A stretch of 64,000 bases of DNA from Maribacter sp. BPC-D8. Lineage in GTDB: Bacteria; Bacteroidota; Bacteroidia; Flavobacteriales; Flavobacteriaceae. Within the stretch, counting starts at the first letter, position 1; the number at the start of each line of letters is the position of its first letter. Below are positions 36,901 to 44,676 of the stretch, piece by piece. Location of the stretch: positions 4,030,001-4,094,000 of the forward strand of contig NZ_CP128187.1 of NCBI RefSeq assembly GCF_035207705.1, in the 5' to 3' direction. The position numbers and the translations under genes were made by a program. A model generated the notes under the pieces. That model searched no databases. It saw only the letters and a program-made list of their open reading frames with translations, and was not told the DNA's origin.

Positions 36901-38435
36901 TTGAACTAACAGATAAAGACATTAAGCAATTAGCAGAAAAAGGAATTTCAAAAGAGCAAATGTTGAGTCATATCAACACCTTTAAAGAAGGTATACCTTT
37001 TGTAAAATTAGAGAATGCAGCCATAATTGGTAATGGTATTCTAAAATTCTCTGATGCTGAAGAGAAAGAGCTTATTTCGTTTTATGATTCAAAATTAAAA
37101 GATTTAGATATTTTAAAGTTTGTACCAGCTTCTGGTGCAGCATCAAGAATGTTTAAAGCGTTATTCAGTTTTTTAGGAGCTTATAATCCTTCTGAAGAAA
37201 CTTTAGAGGGTTATTTGACCAGAACCAATGATAAAGATATTAAGAAATTCTCTGAAGGATTAGAGCGCTTTCCGTTTTACCAAAAGGTGATGGATAAATT
37301 AAATTTAAAATCTGATGCTGAAGGAGAAAAGGTTTTTAGTTTTATCGCTGAGCTTTTAGGTGAGAATGCATTGAACTACGGTTTTTTTCCAAAGGGATTA
37401 TTACCATTTCATAAATATGAAGCTTATGCAGCTACACCATTTGAAGAGCATTTAAAAGAAGGTGCATTATATGCAGGTTCTAACGGAAAAGCAAATTTAC
37501 ATTTTACGATTTCAGAACAGCATGAAGAAATGTTTGATGAAGAGTTTAAAGCATCTGGTCCAAAAGTTTCTGCAGATACCGGTATTACATATAATGTAGA
37601 CTATTCTTTTCAAAAACCTTCGACCGATACTTTAGCGGTAGATATGGACAATAAGCCGTTTAGAAATGAAGATGGCTCTGTGTTGTTTAGACCAGGTGGT
37701 CATGGTGCATTGATTCAGAATTTAAATGAGCAAGATGCCGATGTTATTTTTATAAAGAATATTGATAATGTTGCCGTAATGAAAGATGCTAAGGCGGTTG
37801 CCGATAGTAAAAAGGTTTTGGCAGGTGCACTATTAAAAGAGCAAGAAAAAGCATTTGAATATGCTGCATTACTCGATAAGGGCGATGTAGATGATGCACA
37901 AATAGAAGAAATCAGAAACTTTTTAGTTACGAACTTAAACGTTCGTTTCTCAGGTGACTTCGATTCAAAATCGAATACTGATAAAATCGCGATACTAAAA
38001 GATAGAGTAAATAGACCTATTCGTATTTGTGGTATGGTTAAAAATGAAGGTGAGCCAGGTGGTGGTCCGTTTTGGGTAACTAATGGTAAAGGAGAAGTTT
38101 CTTTACAGATTATAGAATCTGCCCAAATAGATATGGATAATACGCAACAGGCAGACCTTCTTAAGAATTCTACCCACTTTAATCCGGTAGATTTGGTTTG
38201 TGCTGTTCGTAACTATAAAGGTGAGAAATACGACCTATTAAAGTTCGTAGATGAAAAGCAAGGTTTTATAACAGGTAAAACAAAAGATGGTAAAGAACTA
38301 AAGGCATTAGAGCTTCCGGGATTATGGAACGGAGCTATGGCATTTTGGAATACAATCTTTGTAGAAGTGCCATTGGTAACCTTTAATCCTGTAAAAAGTG
38401 TAGTGGATCTTTTGAAAGATTCGCATCAGGCATAG
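36897..38435 (+). CDS. DUF4301 protein (nucleotidyltransferase-like fold suggested)
   Basis: This 512-residue cytoplasmic protein matches DUF4301, a Bacteroidota family. VPASGAASRMFKALF near residue 79 recalls the glycine-rich loop of sugar-1-phosphate nucleotidylyltransferases, and RPGGHGALIQNLN and VKNEGEPGGGPFWV are other strongly conserved-looking stretches. No function is established. Its ATG overlaps the stop of the kinase gene. It closes the operon and is followed by a good terminator. Confidence 0.8.
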   Translation: MIELTDKDIKQLAEKGISKEQMLSHINTFKEGIPFVKLENAAIIGNGILKFSDAEEKELISFYDSKLKDLDILKFVPASGAASRMFKALFSFLGAYNPSEETLEGYLTRTNDKDIKKFSEGLERFPFYQKVMDKLNLKSDAEGEKVFSFIAELLGENALNYGFFPKGLLPFHKYEAYAATPFEEHLKEGALYAGSNGKANLHFTISEQHEEMFDEEFKASGPKVSADTGITYNVDYSFQKPSTDTLAVDMDNKPFRNEDGSVLFRPGGHGALIQNLNEQDADVIFIKNIDNVAVMKDAKAVADSKKVLAGALLKEQEKAFEYAALLDKGDVDDAQIEEIRNFLVTNLNVRFSGDFDSKSNTDKIAILKDRVNRPIRICGMVKNEGEPGGGPFWVTNGKGEVSLQIIESAQIDMDNTQQADLLKNSTHFNPVDLVCAVRNYKGEKYDLLKFVDEKQGFITGKTKDGKELKALELPGLWNGAMAFWNTIFVEVPLVTFNPVKSVVDLLKDSHQA

Positions 38436-38456
38436 GCAACTAATAAAATATGGAGT

Positions 38457-38486
38457 AAAAAAGTGTGTAGTTTCTACACACTTTTT
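38457..38486 (+). terminator. Terminator after DUF4301
   Basis: AAAAAAGTGTGTAG, a TTT loop and CTACACACTTTTT form a strong stem followed by a T-run, 21 bases after the stop. Confidence 0.9.
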
Positions 38487-38571
38487 CTGTTTAAACACGT
38501 TTTTACCCAATGCACTCTGAGTAGCTATTTGATTTAAATAAGTGAAAATCAATTATATAGATATATTTAAG

Positions 38572-38602
38572 GTGCCATATTTCGTATTGGCACAATTATT
38601 CT
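38572..38602 (+). promoter_or_regulatory. Inverted repeat and sigma-54-like -24 element upstream of the first PepSY-like gene
   Basis: GTGCCA (38572-38577) and TGGCAC (38588-38593) are inverted copies. TTGGCAC followed after 5 bases by TTCTA resembles a sigma-54 promoter with a perfect -24 half and a poor -12 half (expected TTGCA/T). It is 55 bases upstream of the ATG at 38643. A sigma-54 activator is encoded nearby. Confidence 0.4.
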
Positions 38603-38642
38603 AATATACCTTTCAAGAATGTTTAATTTAAATATAAGAAAG

Positions 38643-38945
38643 ATGAAAAAATTAGTATTTGCCACAGCTTTAGCCATAGGTAGTTTAACAATAGGTACTG
38701 CCGCAACTCCAATTATATTTCACGATGGTATCATGGAAGATGTCTTTTTACAAGACTATACAGAGATAGCAGCTTCTGATCTGCCAACACCAATTGTAAA
38801 TGCATTAGCAACCGATTATGAAGGTGCAATGTTGAGTAAAGCATACGTTGATGATGAAAATAATTATAAATTAGAAATTACTTCACAAGATGGTGTTTCT
38901 AGTGTGCTTTATGCAGATGCTGAGGGTAACTGGTTAGAAATGTAG
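38643..38945 (+). CDS. Secreted PepSY-like small protein, copy 1
   Basis: From the ATG at 38643 this is a 100-residue exported protein (MKKLVFATALAIGSLTIGTA). The mature part carries LPTPIVNALATDYEGAML, a central NYKLEIT strand and the ending YADAEGNWLEM. Two further genes (39099, 40022) encode the same layout, so the three are tandem paralogues. The fold resembles the PepSY-like/BLIP-type family of Bacteroidota. An ATG eight codons upstream (38619) would extend the signal peptide unnaturally. Function unknown. Confidence 0.8.
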   Translation: MKKLVFATALAIGSLTIGTAATPIIFHDGIMEDVFLQDYTEIAASDLPTPIVNALATDYEGAMLSKAYVDDENNYKLEITSQDGVSSVLYADAEGNWLEM

Positions 38946-38973
38946 TAATTATAAGTTTGAATTAGTTGTTTAT

Positions 38974-38998
38974 AAAAAGCTGCCTAGGCAGCTTTTTT
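38974..38998 (+). terminator. Terminator after PepSY-like copy 1
   Basis: AAAAAGCTGCC and GGCAGCTTTTTT around a central TA form a near-perfect palindrome with a T-run, 30 bases after the stop. Confidence 0.85.
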
Positions 38999-39098
38999 AC
39001 GTTTAAAATTTTAAAATTTCGTTAACTGATAATCCATATGTAAGATTACTCCGTAAGTATTTTAAGATTTAGAGTTATTAACGATTAAAATTATTAGC

Positions 39099-39404
39099 AT
39101 GAAAAATTACGCATTATTAGTATTCTTGACTTTCGGAATCATGTTTAACGCAGCAGCAAAAACTAGTTCAGATATAGTTGAAACAGCAATTGTAGTTAAA
39201 ACGGCTGACGAATACATAAAAATTAAATCGAGCGAATTAACACCGCCGGTGATTGAAGAAATATTAAAGCAGTACCCAACATCTAAACTTGGTGGAGTTT
39301 TTAAAAATGATAAAGGAGAATTTAAATTAATAATGGTACTTAAAAGCGGTACAAGAAAGACCGTATATATAGACCAGCACGGTAATTGGATCAATAAGAG
39401 ATAG
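39099..39404 (+). CDS. Secreted PepSY-like small protein, copy 2
   Basis: This 101-residue exported protein has a signal peptide ending near NAAAK. The mature part follows the same pattern as its neighbours: LTPPVIEEILKQYPTSKL, a central EFKLIMVLKSG strand and the end YIDQHGNWINKR. It is more basic than copies 1 and 3. It is separated from copy 1 by a terminator and has its own 3' hairpin, so each copy is transcribed alone. No TGGCAC element is seen upstream. Confidence 0.78.
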   Translation: MKNYALLVFLTFGIMFNAAAKTSSDIVETAIVVKTADEYIKIKSSELTPPVIEEILKQYPTSKLGGVFKNDKGEFKLIMVLKSGTRKTVYIDQHGNWINKR

Positions 39405-39424
39405 TCTTTTTATAGGGCGGAAAT

Positions 39425-39456
39425 AAAAAAAAACTGCTAAATGCGGTTTTTTTTTT
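39425..39456 (+). terminator. Terminator after PepSY-like copy 2
   Basis: An A-run plus CTGC, a short loop and GCGG plus a T-run form a short stem with one G-U pair, 20 bases after the stop. Confidence 0.65.
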
Positions 39457-39517
39457 ATTTAAAATGTGACCTACCAGAAAATGTTGTGTCTAAATAAGTG
39501 AAGCAAGTTATGAAACA

Positions 39518-39604
39518 ATGGTCACACTAGTATTTATTTTAGTCTTAAGCACAGTTTTGATTTTTTCATTAGGTGTAATATCAAAATTATGTTTGGAGAA
39601 ATAA
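39518..39604 (+). CDS. Possible 28-residue hydrophobic peptide
   Basis: ATG to TAA encodes a 28-residue peptide (start MVTLVFILVLSTVLIFSLG, then a short polar end). It has one membrane-spanning stretch and a CLEK tail. Many small single-span proteins look like this, but so can chance AT-rich sequence. Its location within a terminator-bounded unit raises the odds. No homologue is recognised. Confidence 0.25.
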   Translation: MVTLVFILVLSTVLIFSLGVISKLCLEK

Positions 39605-39776
39605 ATAATTAAAATATCACTTTCGCGTAAACACTAACCGTTAACTATGAAGGTGCCACCAGATAATTGTATTTGAAATAATCCCCCGGATTAGCATTGC
39701 CAATTTTAGTTGTTGTTGAATTGATTGAGGTGTTGATTTAAAATTTTAAGACAAGAGTTTGATAGGTGGTTTGAGG

Positions 39777-39806
39777 GGGGCTGCAATTTGCAGCTCCTTT
39801 TTTTTT
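39777..39806 (+). terminator. Orphan terminator-like hairpin
   Basis: GGGGCTGC and GCAGCTCC (one G-U pair) around AATTT, then nine Ts. It lies about 170 bases after the nearest small ORF and 373 bases after PepSY-like copy 2, so it appears to end a separate short transcript. Confidence 0.65.
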
Positions 39807-39960
39807 GTCTTCAATAGTGTTCTAAGGTTATTCTTCAGTGATAATTTAAATGTGTAAAAATTACACAGTAGTATGCAGCGGGTACAACTTTACTCAGCTA
39901 TCTAAAAGCTTTTAAAGATGTAAGTATCTGATAATCAATAATTAATTTGTAATTTTTTTA

Positions 39961-39976
39961 TGGCACTCTTTTTTCT
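39961..39976 (+). promoter_or_regulatory. Sigma-54-like -24 element upstream of PepSY-like copy 3
   Basis: TGGCAC followed after 5 bases by TTTCT resembles a sigma-54 promoter with a strong -24 half and weak -12 half. It lies 61 bases upstream of the ATG at 40022, close to the 55 bases seen for copy 1. Confidence 0.35.
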
Positions 39977-40021
39977 TTGTTAATAGTATTGATATGTATT
40001 ATTAACTTAAATATAAAAAAG

Positions 40022-40339
40022 ATGAAGACTTTATTTTTATTAGGAGCAATGACAATAGGAGGTTTTGCAATGAATGCACAAGATGCATTAGTTTCAGAAA
40101 ATGGAATACAGCATAACCAGGTAAATGAGATTTCAATAGTAACAGAAGATTTCGAAGAAATTTCGGTTGCAGAAGTACCACAAGCAGTAACAGATGCAGT
40201 ATCAAAGAATTTTCCAACGGCAAATTTAGATAAGGCATATACAAATGAAAAGAAACAATATAAGCTAGTATTATCTCTTGAAGACGGTACACAAGGTACA
40301 GTGTATGCAGATGAAGAAGGTAATTGGATAGATATGTAA
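40022..40339 (+). CDS. Secreted PepSY-like small protein, copy 3
   Basis: From the ATG at 40022 this is a 105-residue exported protein (MKTLFLLGAMTIGGFAMNA). It repeats the family layout: VPQAVTDAVSKNFPTANL, a QYKLVLSLEDG strand and the end YADEEGNWIDM, closest to copy 1. An in-frame ATG 15 codons earlier (39977) is less likely. It is followed by a terminator and then the sigma-54 activator gene. Function unknown. Confidence 0.8.
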   Translation: MKTLFLLGAMTIGGFAMNAQDALVSENGIQHNQVNEISIVTEDFEEISVAEVPQAVTDAVSKNFPTANLDKAYTNEKKQYKLVLSLEDGTQGTVYADEEGNWIDM

Positions 40340-40375
40340 TTATAGAGAAACTTGTTTGTTCAAGTTGGTTTGGTC

Positions 40376-40413
40376 AGGAAAGGATAGCTAAAGGCTATTC
40401 TTTCCTTTTTTTA
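40376..40413 (+). terminator. Terminator after PepSY-like copy 3
   Basis: AGGAAAGGATAGC and GCTATTCTTTCCT pair with one mismatch around a short loop and are followed by a T-run. This separates copy 3 from the response-regulator gene. Confidence 0.85.
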
Positions 40414-40516
40414 TGTCTTTTTTTAAATAAATGCATAAAAGCTTTATGATAATTTTAAAATACAAGTAGTCGGCTTGTGGTATTTTTACGTAGATACTAA
40501 GAACACCAAACTGTCT

Positions 40517-41875
40517 ATGACTAAAGTTTTAATTATTGAAGATGATACTTCATTTGCCCAGATGCTTCAAAAGTTTTTAGCAAGAAATAGTTATGATGTA
40601 GTATTAAGTCATACTGGGTTAGATGGCGAAAAACAATTAAAAGAACACGATTTTCAATTAGTAATTACAGACTTGCGATTACCAGATTATGACGGAATTA
40701 AATTGGTATCTGAGTTAAAAGGTAAAATTCCTGTAATTGTAATGACAGGTTATGCAGAAGTTTCTACAGCTGTAAAAGCTATGAAAATGGGAGCTTACGA
40801 TTATATTTCTAAACCTTTTACTCCGGATCAGATGCTATTGGTTATTGATGGTGCATTGAATTTAAAACCAGTAGCTTCAAAAGAACCTGTTCAGTCAACT
40901 ACTAATCATTCAAAAGAAAAGGTAGTAGGTGGTAAAGAAGCGACAACGTCGCAAGAATTAGTTTTAACTAGCGAGGCAACTCAGAAATTAGAAGAACATA
41001 TTGTTTTGGTAGCACCTACAGATATGTCGGTTTTAATTATTGGAGAAAGCGGTACAGGTAAAGAAGTTACAGCAAAAGCCATTCACCAAAAAAGTACGAG
41101 AAATGAAAAACCGTTTATAGCACTAGATTGTGGGGCAATACCTAAAGAATTGGCAGCAAGTGAGTTTTTCGGACATATAAAAGGAAGTTTTACTGGTGCA
41201 GTGACAGATAAAGTTGGGAGTTTTGAAGCTGCCAACGGTGGTACTTTATTTTTAGATGAAGTAGGTAATCTGTCTTACGAAAATCAAATACAGTTATTAA
41301 GAGCGTTACAAGAGCGTAAAATAAAAAGAATAGGTAGTAATACCGAAATAGAGGTTGATGTACGAATACTATCTGCTACTAATGAAGATTTAAAGTCGGC
41401 AGTTGAAAAAGGTACTTTTCGTGAAGATCTGTATCATCGATTGAACGAGTTTTCATTGCAAATACCTGCTTTAAAAAATAGACAAGGAGATTTGTCAGTA
41501 TTAGCTTCTCACTTTCTAAGAAAGTTTAATGAAAAGTTGAACAAACAAGTAGTTGATTTTTCTGATGAGGTTTGGGATATTTTCAATGCCTATCATTGGC
41601 CTGGTAATATTCGAGAATTACAGAATGTAATTCAGCGCGCCGTTTTGCTATCTGCCTCAGATAAGGTGGAAGCAAAGGTATTACCGACGGAATTGATGAG
41701 TCCGGTTTTAGAAAGGGCTGAATTAGGGAGTCTTTCAAAAGCGGAATTCGAAAAAGAACAAATTGTAAATGCGCTAAAACGTACCAATTTCAACAAATCT
41801 AAAGCGGCTAAATTATTACAAGTAACCAGAAAAACATTGTATAATAGAATCAACTATTATGATTTGGATCTGTAG
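40517..41875 (+). CDS. Sigma-54-dependent response regulator (NtrC family)
   Basis: From the ATG at 40517 this is a 452-residue regulator: receiver domain with Asp52 (VITDLRLPD), AAA+ domain with P-loop GESGTGKE, GSFTGA (the sigma-54 contact loop, Ser in place of Ala), and a Fis-type helix-turn-helix at the C-terminus (FNKSKAAKLLQVTRKTLYNR). It should activate sigma-54 promoters on phosphorylation. Its 3' end overlaps the convergent hybrid kinase gene by 26 bases, a strong hint that they are partners. The earlier ATG at 40475 adds a non-conserved leader. Confidence 0.94.
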   Translation: MTKVLIIEDDTSFAQMLQKFLARNSYDVVLSHTGLDGEKQLKEHDFQLVITDLRLPDYDGIKLVSELKGKIPVIVMTGYAEVSTAVKAMKMGAYDYISKPFTPDQMLLVIDGALNLKPVASKEPVQSTTNHSKEKVVGGKEATTSQELVLTSEATQKLEEHIVLVAPTDMSVLIIGESGTGKEVTAKAIHQKSTRNEKPFIALDCGAIPKELAASEFFGHIKGSFTGAVTDKVGSFEAANGGTLFLDEVGNLSYENQIQLLRALQERKIKRIGSNTEIEVDVRILSATNEDLKSAVEKGTFREDLYHRLNEFSLQIPALKNRQGDLSVLASHFLRKFNEKLNKQVVDFSDEVWDIFNAYHWPGNIRELQNVIQRAVLLSASDKVEAKVLPTELMSPVLERAELGSLSKAEFEKEQIVNALKRTNFNKSKAAKLLQVTRKTLYNRINYYDLDL

Positions 41876-44309
41876 ATATTTCTTTTGAAAGCATTTCTAT
41901 TAGTTTTTTAATCTCCCTTTGTAATTCTATGTTCTTCGCCTTGAGTTGTTGATGAGAGAAATCATCGCTATTCAAAACTTCAAATATTTCTAAAATAGGA
42001 ATAGCAGTTTGAACTTCTAGTTGTCGAAACATTGGTAACATTTTATGGGCTACTTTATTTACTTTGGTAATATCAGAAGTATCGACTGCTGTTCTGAGTA
42101 AAAGAGCATTTTCTTCGGTGTCTTTTTTGAAAATGAGTATTACTTCATCCATAGCATTTTGGTCATCACCCAAAAACATTTTTAAGGTATTTAAGCTAAA
42201 TAGTTGCTGAGAATCAGTGGCTATGTGAGTGTCCTCAGTAGGGATAATTTCATCCGCGTTATTTAAAATGACATGAAGCTTTTGCAATAAATCAGTCTTT
42301 GAAAATGGCTTACGAATAAGATTAGAGAAACCTTTTTCAGTAAAATGTTCTAAAGTTAAATCGCGTCGACCGGTCATAGCCAAAATTGGTTGGTTATTGA
42401 AATTTTGAAATTCACCAGATTTCAGTTGAGTGACTATTTCATAACCCGTAACCGTAGGCATTTCAATATCGGTTAAAACCACATCGAAATCGAAATTTTC
42501 ATTAGGTTTATATTCGTTGAAGTCTGAAAATAGTCGAGCTTCAATTCCTACAGATTTTAGCATTTCGCCAATAAGTTTTAAGAACGAGATGTCGTCGTCG
42601 AATACAATCATATTCAGATTCTTAAAACCTATAGATGGCTCTGAAATTTCTTCTAATTGTTCTCCAAACGCAATTGGTATTTGAAGCGTAAAGGTGCTTC
42701 CTTTATCAAGTTCACTTTTCAGTACAATAGACCCACCAAGTAGTTCTGTGAGCTTTTTGGTAATTGTGAGTCCTAGTCCGTAGCCACCATATTTTTTATC
42801 GGTGTCATTTTCTGCCTGTGTAAATTCTTTAAAAATCAGTTCTTGTTTTTCCTTTGAGATACCAATGCCGGTATCTTTTATTTTAAAACTAAGAATGTTA
42901 GATTTAGAAGATGTTGTAATAGATCCTGCCAATGTAATCGTTCCCTTTTCAGTGAATTTATAAGCATTGCCTAATAAGTTAGAAATGATTTGACGTAAAC
43001 GAAAAGCATCCGTTATAATAGGGTGTTTTAAAGAATCATCTAAATTCAAAATCAACTCAATATGCTTGTTTTGGTGTTGAGATGATATATTTCTAGCACT
43101 TTCTTCAATCAATTTATCCGCCCTAAAAGTAGAATTTTTAGAAACCATTTTACCTGCTTCTAGCTGTGAGAAATCTAACAAATCATTCACTAAATTATTA
43201 ACATAGACAGTAGCAGATTTAATATGGCTAATATGTTCTTTGTTATCTTTTTGGTTGTCACTTTCTTCAATAATATTGGCGTAGCCACTTATAGTATTTA
43301 GGGGTGTTCGTAAATCGTGACTAACAGTAGCGATTAATTGCTCTCTACTTTTCAATAGAGATTCTGAAAAAGCCTTTTCTTTTTCGAGTTTTTCTCGGTA
43401 TACGTTTGCTTTCCAAAAATCACGATTCAATATAAAAGTAAAAATAGCCACCACTAAAAAGCCAAGTATGGCAGCGATAACGGCAAGTCGAATACTCCGT
43501 TTTAATAAAGTTTCTTTTTTTATAGAAGTTGCTATGCTATTCATTACAATCTCTTGTTCAAAAGAAGAAAGTATAGAACGTAATTGCTGAGAGAGTTCAA
43601 TATCGGTTCTATTAATTGTCGATTCACGTACGGTCAAAGATTTTTCTTTTAAGGTGTTTTCTTGCTGCACATCTTTTAATAGATTTTTAGAAACCTGAAC
43701 TACACTGTCTATAGTTTGTGCATTCTGTTGCTGATTATTCTCTGTAGGTACATTGGCATTTAGATAGTCGGTCATTTTTTTAATAGCATCTTGGGCTTTA
43801 GGTGAAAGCTCATCAAGATTGGGGGCTAAATCTTTAGGTTTAATGATTCCTAAAGATTCTTCAAGTTTATCGAACTCCTTCAAGGCAGAATTAATCGCTG
43901 TACCCGTTTGGTCGTTCAATCTAATGGAGCGCATGGCATTGATATTCGTCACTTTTTTGCTCAAAAGTGAGCTAAGACTGTCTAAAAGTCCGTGTTGATA
44001 ATCACTTTCGGTAAGGGTTTTTAATTCTTCAATATTGATATAGATCGAGTCTATTTTATTTTCGTAAGCGGTAAAATTAATTTTTCTTTTTGTTTGTAAC
44101 GCTAGTTTAGATAAGCTTTCAGCTTCATATAGTTGCGCAAGAAAAGAGTTGGTTTTGAGTAATTTACTGTCTTTTTCATCGGTTGTTTCTGTGGCAATAT
44201 ATTCTTGAACTTCAGTGTAAATGTAATATGAAGCTATAATCCCTAGAATAATTAATAATAGGTAGCTAATAGTGATTTTAAGGGTAAATGTATTTTTTTG
44301 TGCTTTCAT
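41850..44309 (-). CDS. Hybrid histidine kinase with receiver and Hpt-like domains
   Basis: This 819-residue protein has membrane helices at about 13-31 and 272-294 enclosing a 240-residue helical periplasmic sensor. It continues with HisKA (His331 in VSHDLRTPLN), HATPase (GGYGLGLTITKKL), a receiver domain (VVLTDIEMP) and a C-terminal Hpt-like helix bundle with His755 in AHKMLPMF. All phosphorelay parts are intact, so the phosphate could pass through Hpt to the convergently encoded sigma-54 regulator. The ligand sensed is unknown. Confidence 0.93.
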   Translation of the reverse strand: MKAQKNTFTLKITISYLLLIILGIIASYYIYTEVQEYIATETTDEKDSKLLKTNSFLAQLYEAESLSKLALQTKRKINFTAYENKIDSIYINIEELKTLTESDYQHGLLDSLSSLLSKKVTNINAMRSIRLNDQTGTAINSALKEFDKLEESLGIIKPKDLAPNLDELSPKAQDAIKKMTDYLNANVPTENNQQQNAQTIDSVVQVSKNLLKDVQQENTLKEKSLTVRESTINRTDIELSQQLRSILSSFEQEIVMNSIATSIKKETLLKRSIRLAVIAAILGFLVVAIFTFILNRDFWKANVYREKLEKEKAFSESLLKSREQLIATVSHDLRTPLNTISGYANIIEESDNQKDNKEHISHIKSATVYVNNLVNDLLDFSQLEAGKMVSKNSTFRADKLIEESARNISSQHQNKHIELILNLDDSLKHPIITDAFRLRQIISNLLGNAYKFTEKGTITLAGSITTSSKSNILSFKIKDTGIGISKEKQELIFKEFTQAENDTDKKYGGYGLGLTITKKLTELLGGSIVLKSELDKGSTFTLQIPIAFGEQLEEISEPSIGFKNLNMIVFDDDISFLKLIGEMLKSVGIEARLFSDFNEYKPNENFDFDVVLTDIEMPTVTGYEIVTQLKSGEFQNFNNQPILAMTGRRDLTLEHFTEKGFSNLIRKPFSKTDLLQKLHVILNNADEIIPTEDTHIATDSQQLFSLNTLKMFLGDDQNAMDEVILIFKKDTEENALLLRTAVDTSDITKVNKVAHKMLPMFRQLEVQTAIPILEIFEVLNSDDFSHQQLKAKNIELQREIKKLIEMLSKEISTDPNHNS

Positions 44310-44430
44310 ATATAGTATCGGTACGCTTGGTATACGTACGATAAAACGCAGATGTTAAGTTGTAAAATGATGTTAATTAAACACATTGTTATTTTTTTAA
44401 ATTTCTTTATGAGAGATGAATTATGTGCAT

Positions 44431-44438
44431 TACATTTG
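44431..44438 (+). promoter_or_regulatory. -7 element upstream of the TPP riboswitch
   Basis: TACATTTG matches the Bacteroidota -7 box and lies about 12 bases before the first conserved riboswitch bases, the right distance for transcription to start at the aptamer. A clear -33 TTG is not seen. Confidence 0.55.
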
Positions 44439-44448
44439 CGGCATCTCA

Positions 44449-44528
44449 AAGGGGTGCCGAGTTCTAGTTTTAGAACAAAGCTGAGATTATACCCAACGAA
44501 CCTGGGCAGGTAATGCTGCCAAGGGACA
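44449..44528 (+). promoter_or_regulatory. TPP riboswitch (THI element)
   Basis: The aptamer bases are present in order: GGGGTGCC (44451-44458), a variable hairpin GTTCTA/TAGAAC, CTGAGA (44481-44486), ATACCC, GAACCTG, then GGTAATGCTGCC and AAGGGA. These are the defining segments of the thiamine pyrophosphate riboswitch. It lies about 150 bases upstream of the TonB-receptor gene, so the receptor should be repressed when TPP is plentiful. Confidence 0.95.
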
Positions 44529-44655
44529 ATTCAAAAGTTTATTTTAAATTTTTGAAGTAAGATGTAGTGTGATTATTTTGTTGACACGAAGTCTTTTGGA
44601 AATCGAGCGTAGTTGCTCAAAAATCAATTTTAACTTTAGAATAATAGCCCCTTTT

Positions 44656-44676
44656 ATTCGTAATTATTTTACGAAT
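44656..44676 (+). promoter_or_regulatory. Hairpin enclosing the start codon of the thiamine receptor gene
   Basis: ATTCGTAA (44656-44663), loop TTATT, TTACGAAT (44669-44676) is a perfect 8-bp inverted repeat. It covers the first two bases of the ATG at 44675-44677. It could be the translational switch of the TPP riboswitch upstream. Confidence 0.6.

Larger units (their letters stand above)
39405..40021. other. 617-bp region between PepSY-like copies 2 and 3
   Basis: It contains a short terminator hairpin after copy 2 (39425-39456), a stretch without a long ORF (39460-39775), a second terminator-like hairpin (39777-39806) and then an AT-rich leader with a TGGCAC element (39961-39966) before copy 3. 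Between the two hairpins only a 28-codon hydrophobic ORF is visible. A minus-strand stretch (39650-39735) is open for about 25 codons but has no start. Confidence 0.5.

Noticed and set aside
39650..39735. Minus-strand open stretch reading GNANPGDYFKYNY near its end, possible gene remnant
   Set aside because: It is open for only about 25 codons, has no start codon and no recognised homology. It could be chance in AT-rich DNA.
44596..44630. GAGCGTAG segment in the receptor leader as a second copy of the palindromic repeat at 10325
   Set aside because: Only about eight bases of core match and the flanking arms do not pair like the first copy. This is not enough to call it the same element.
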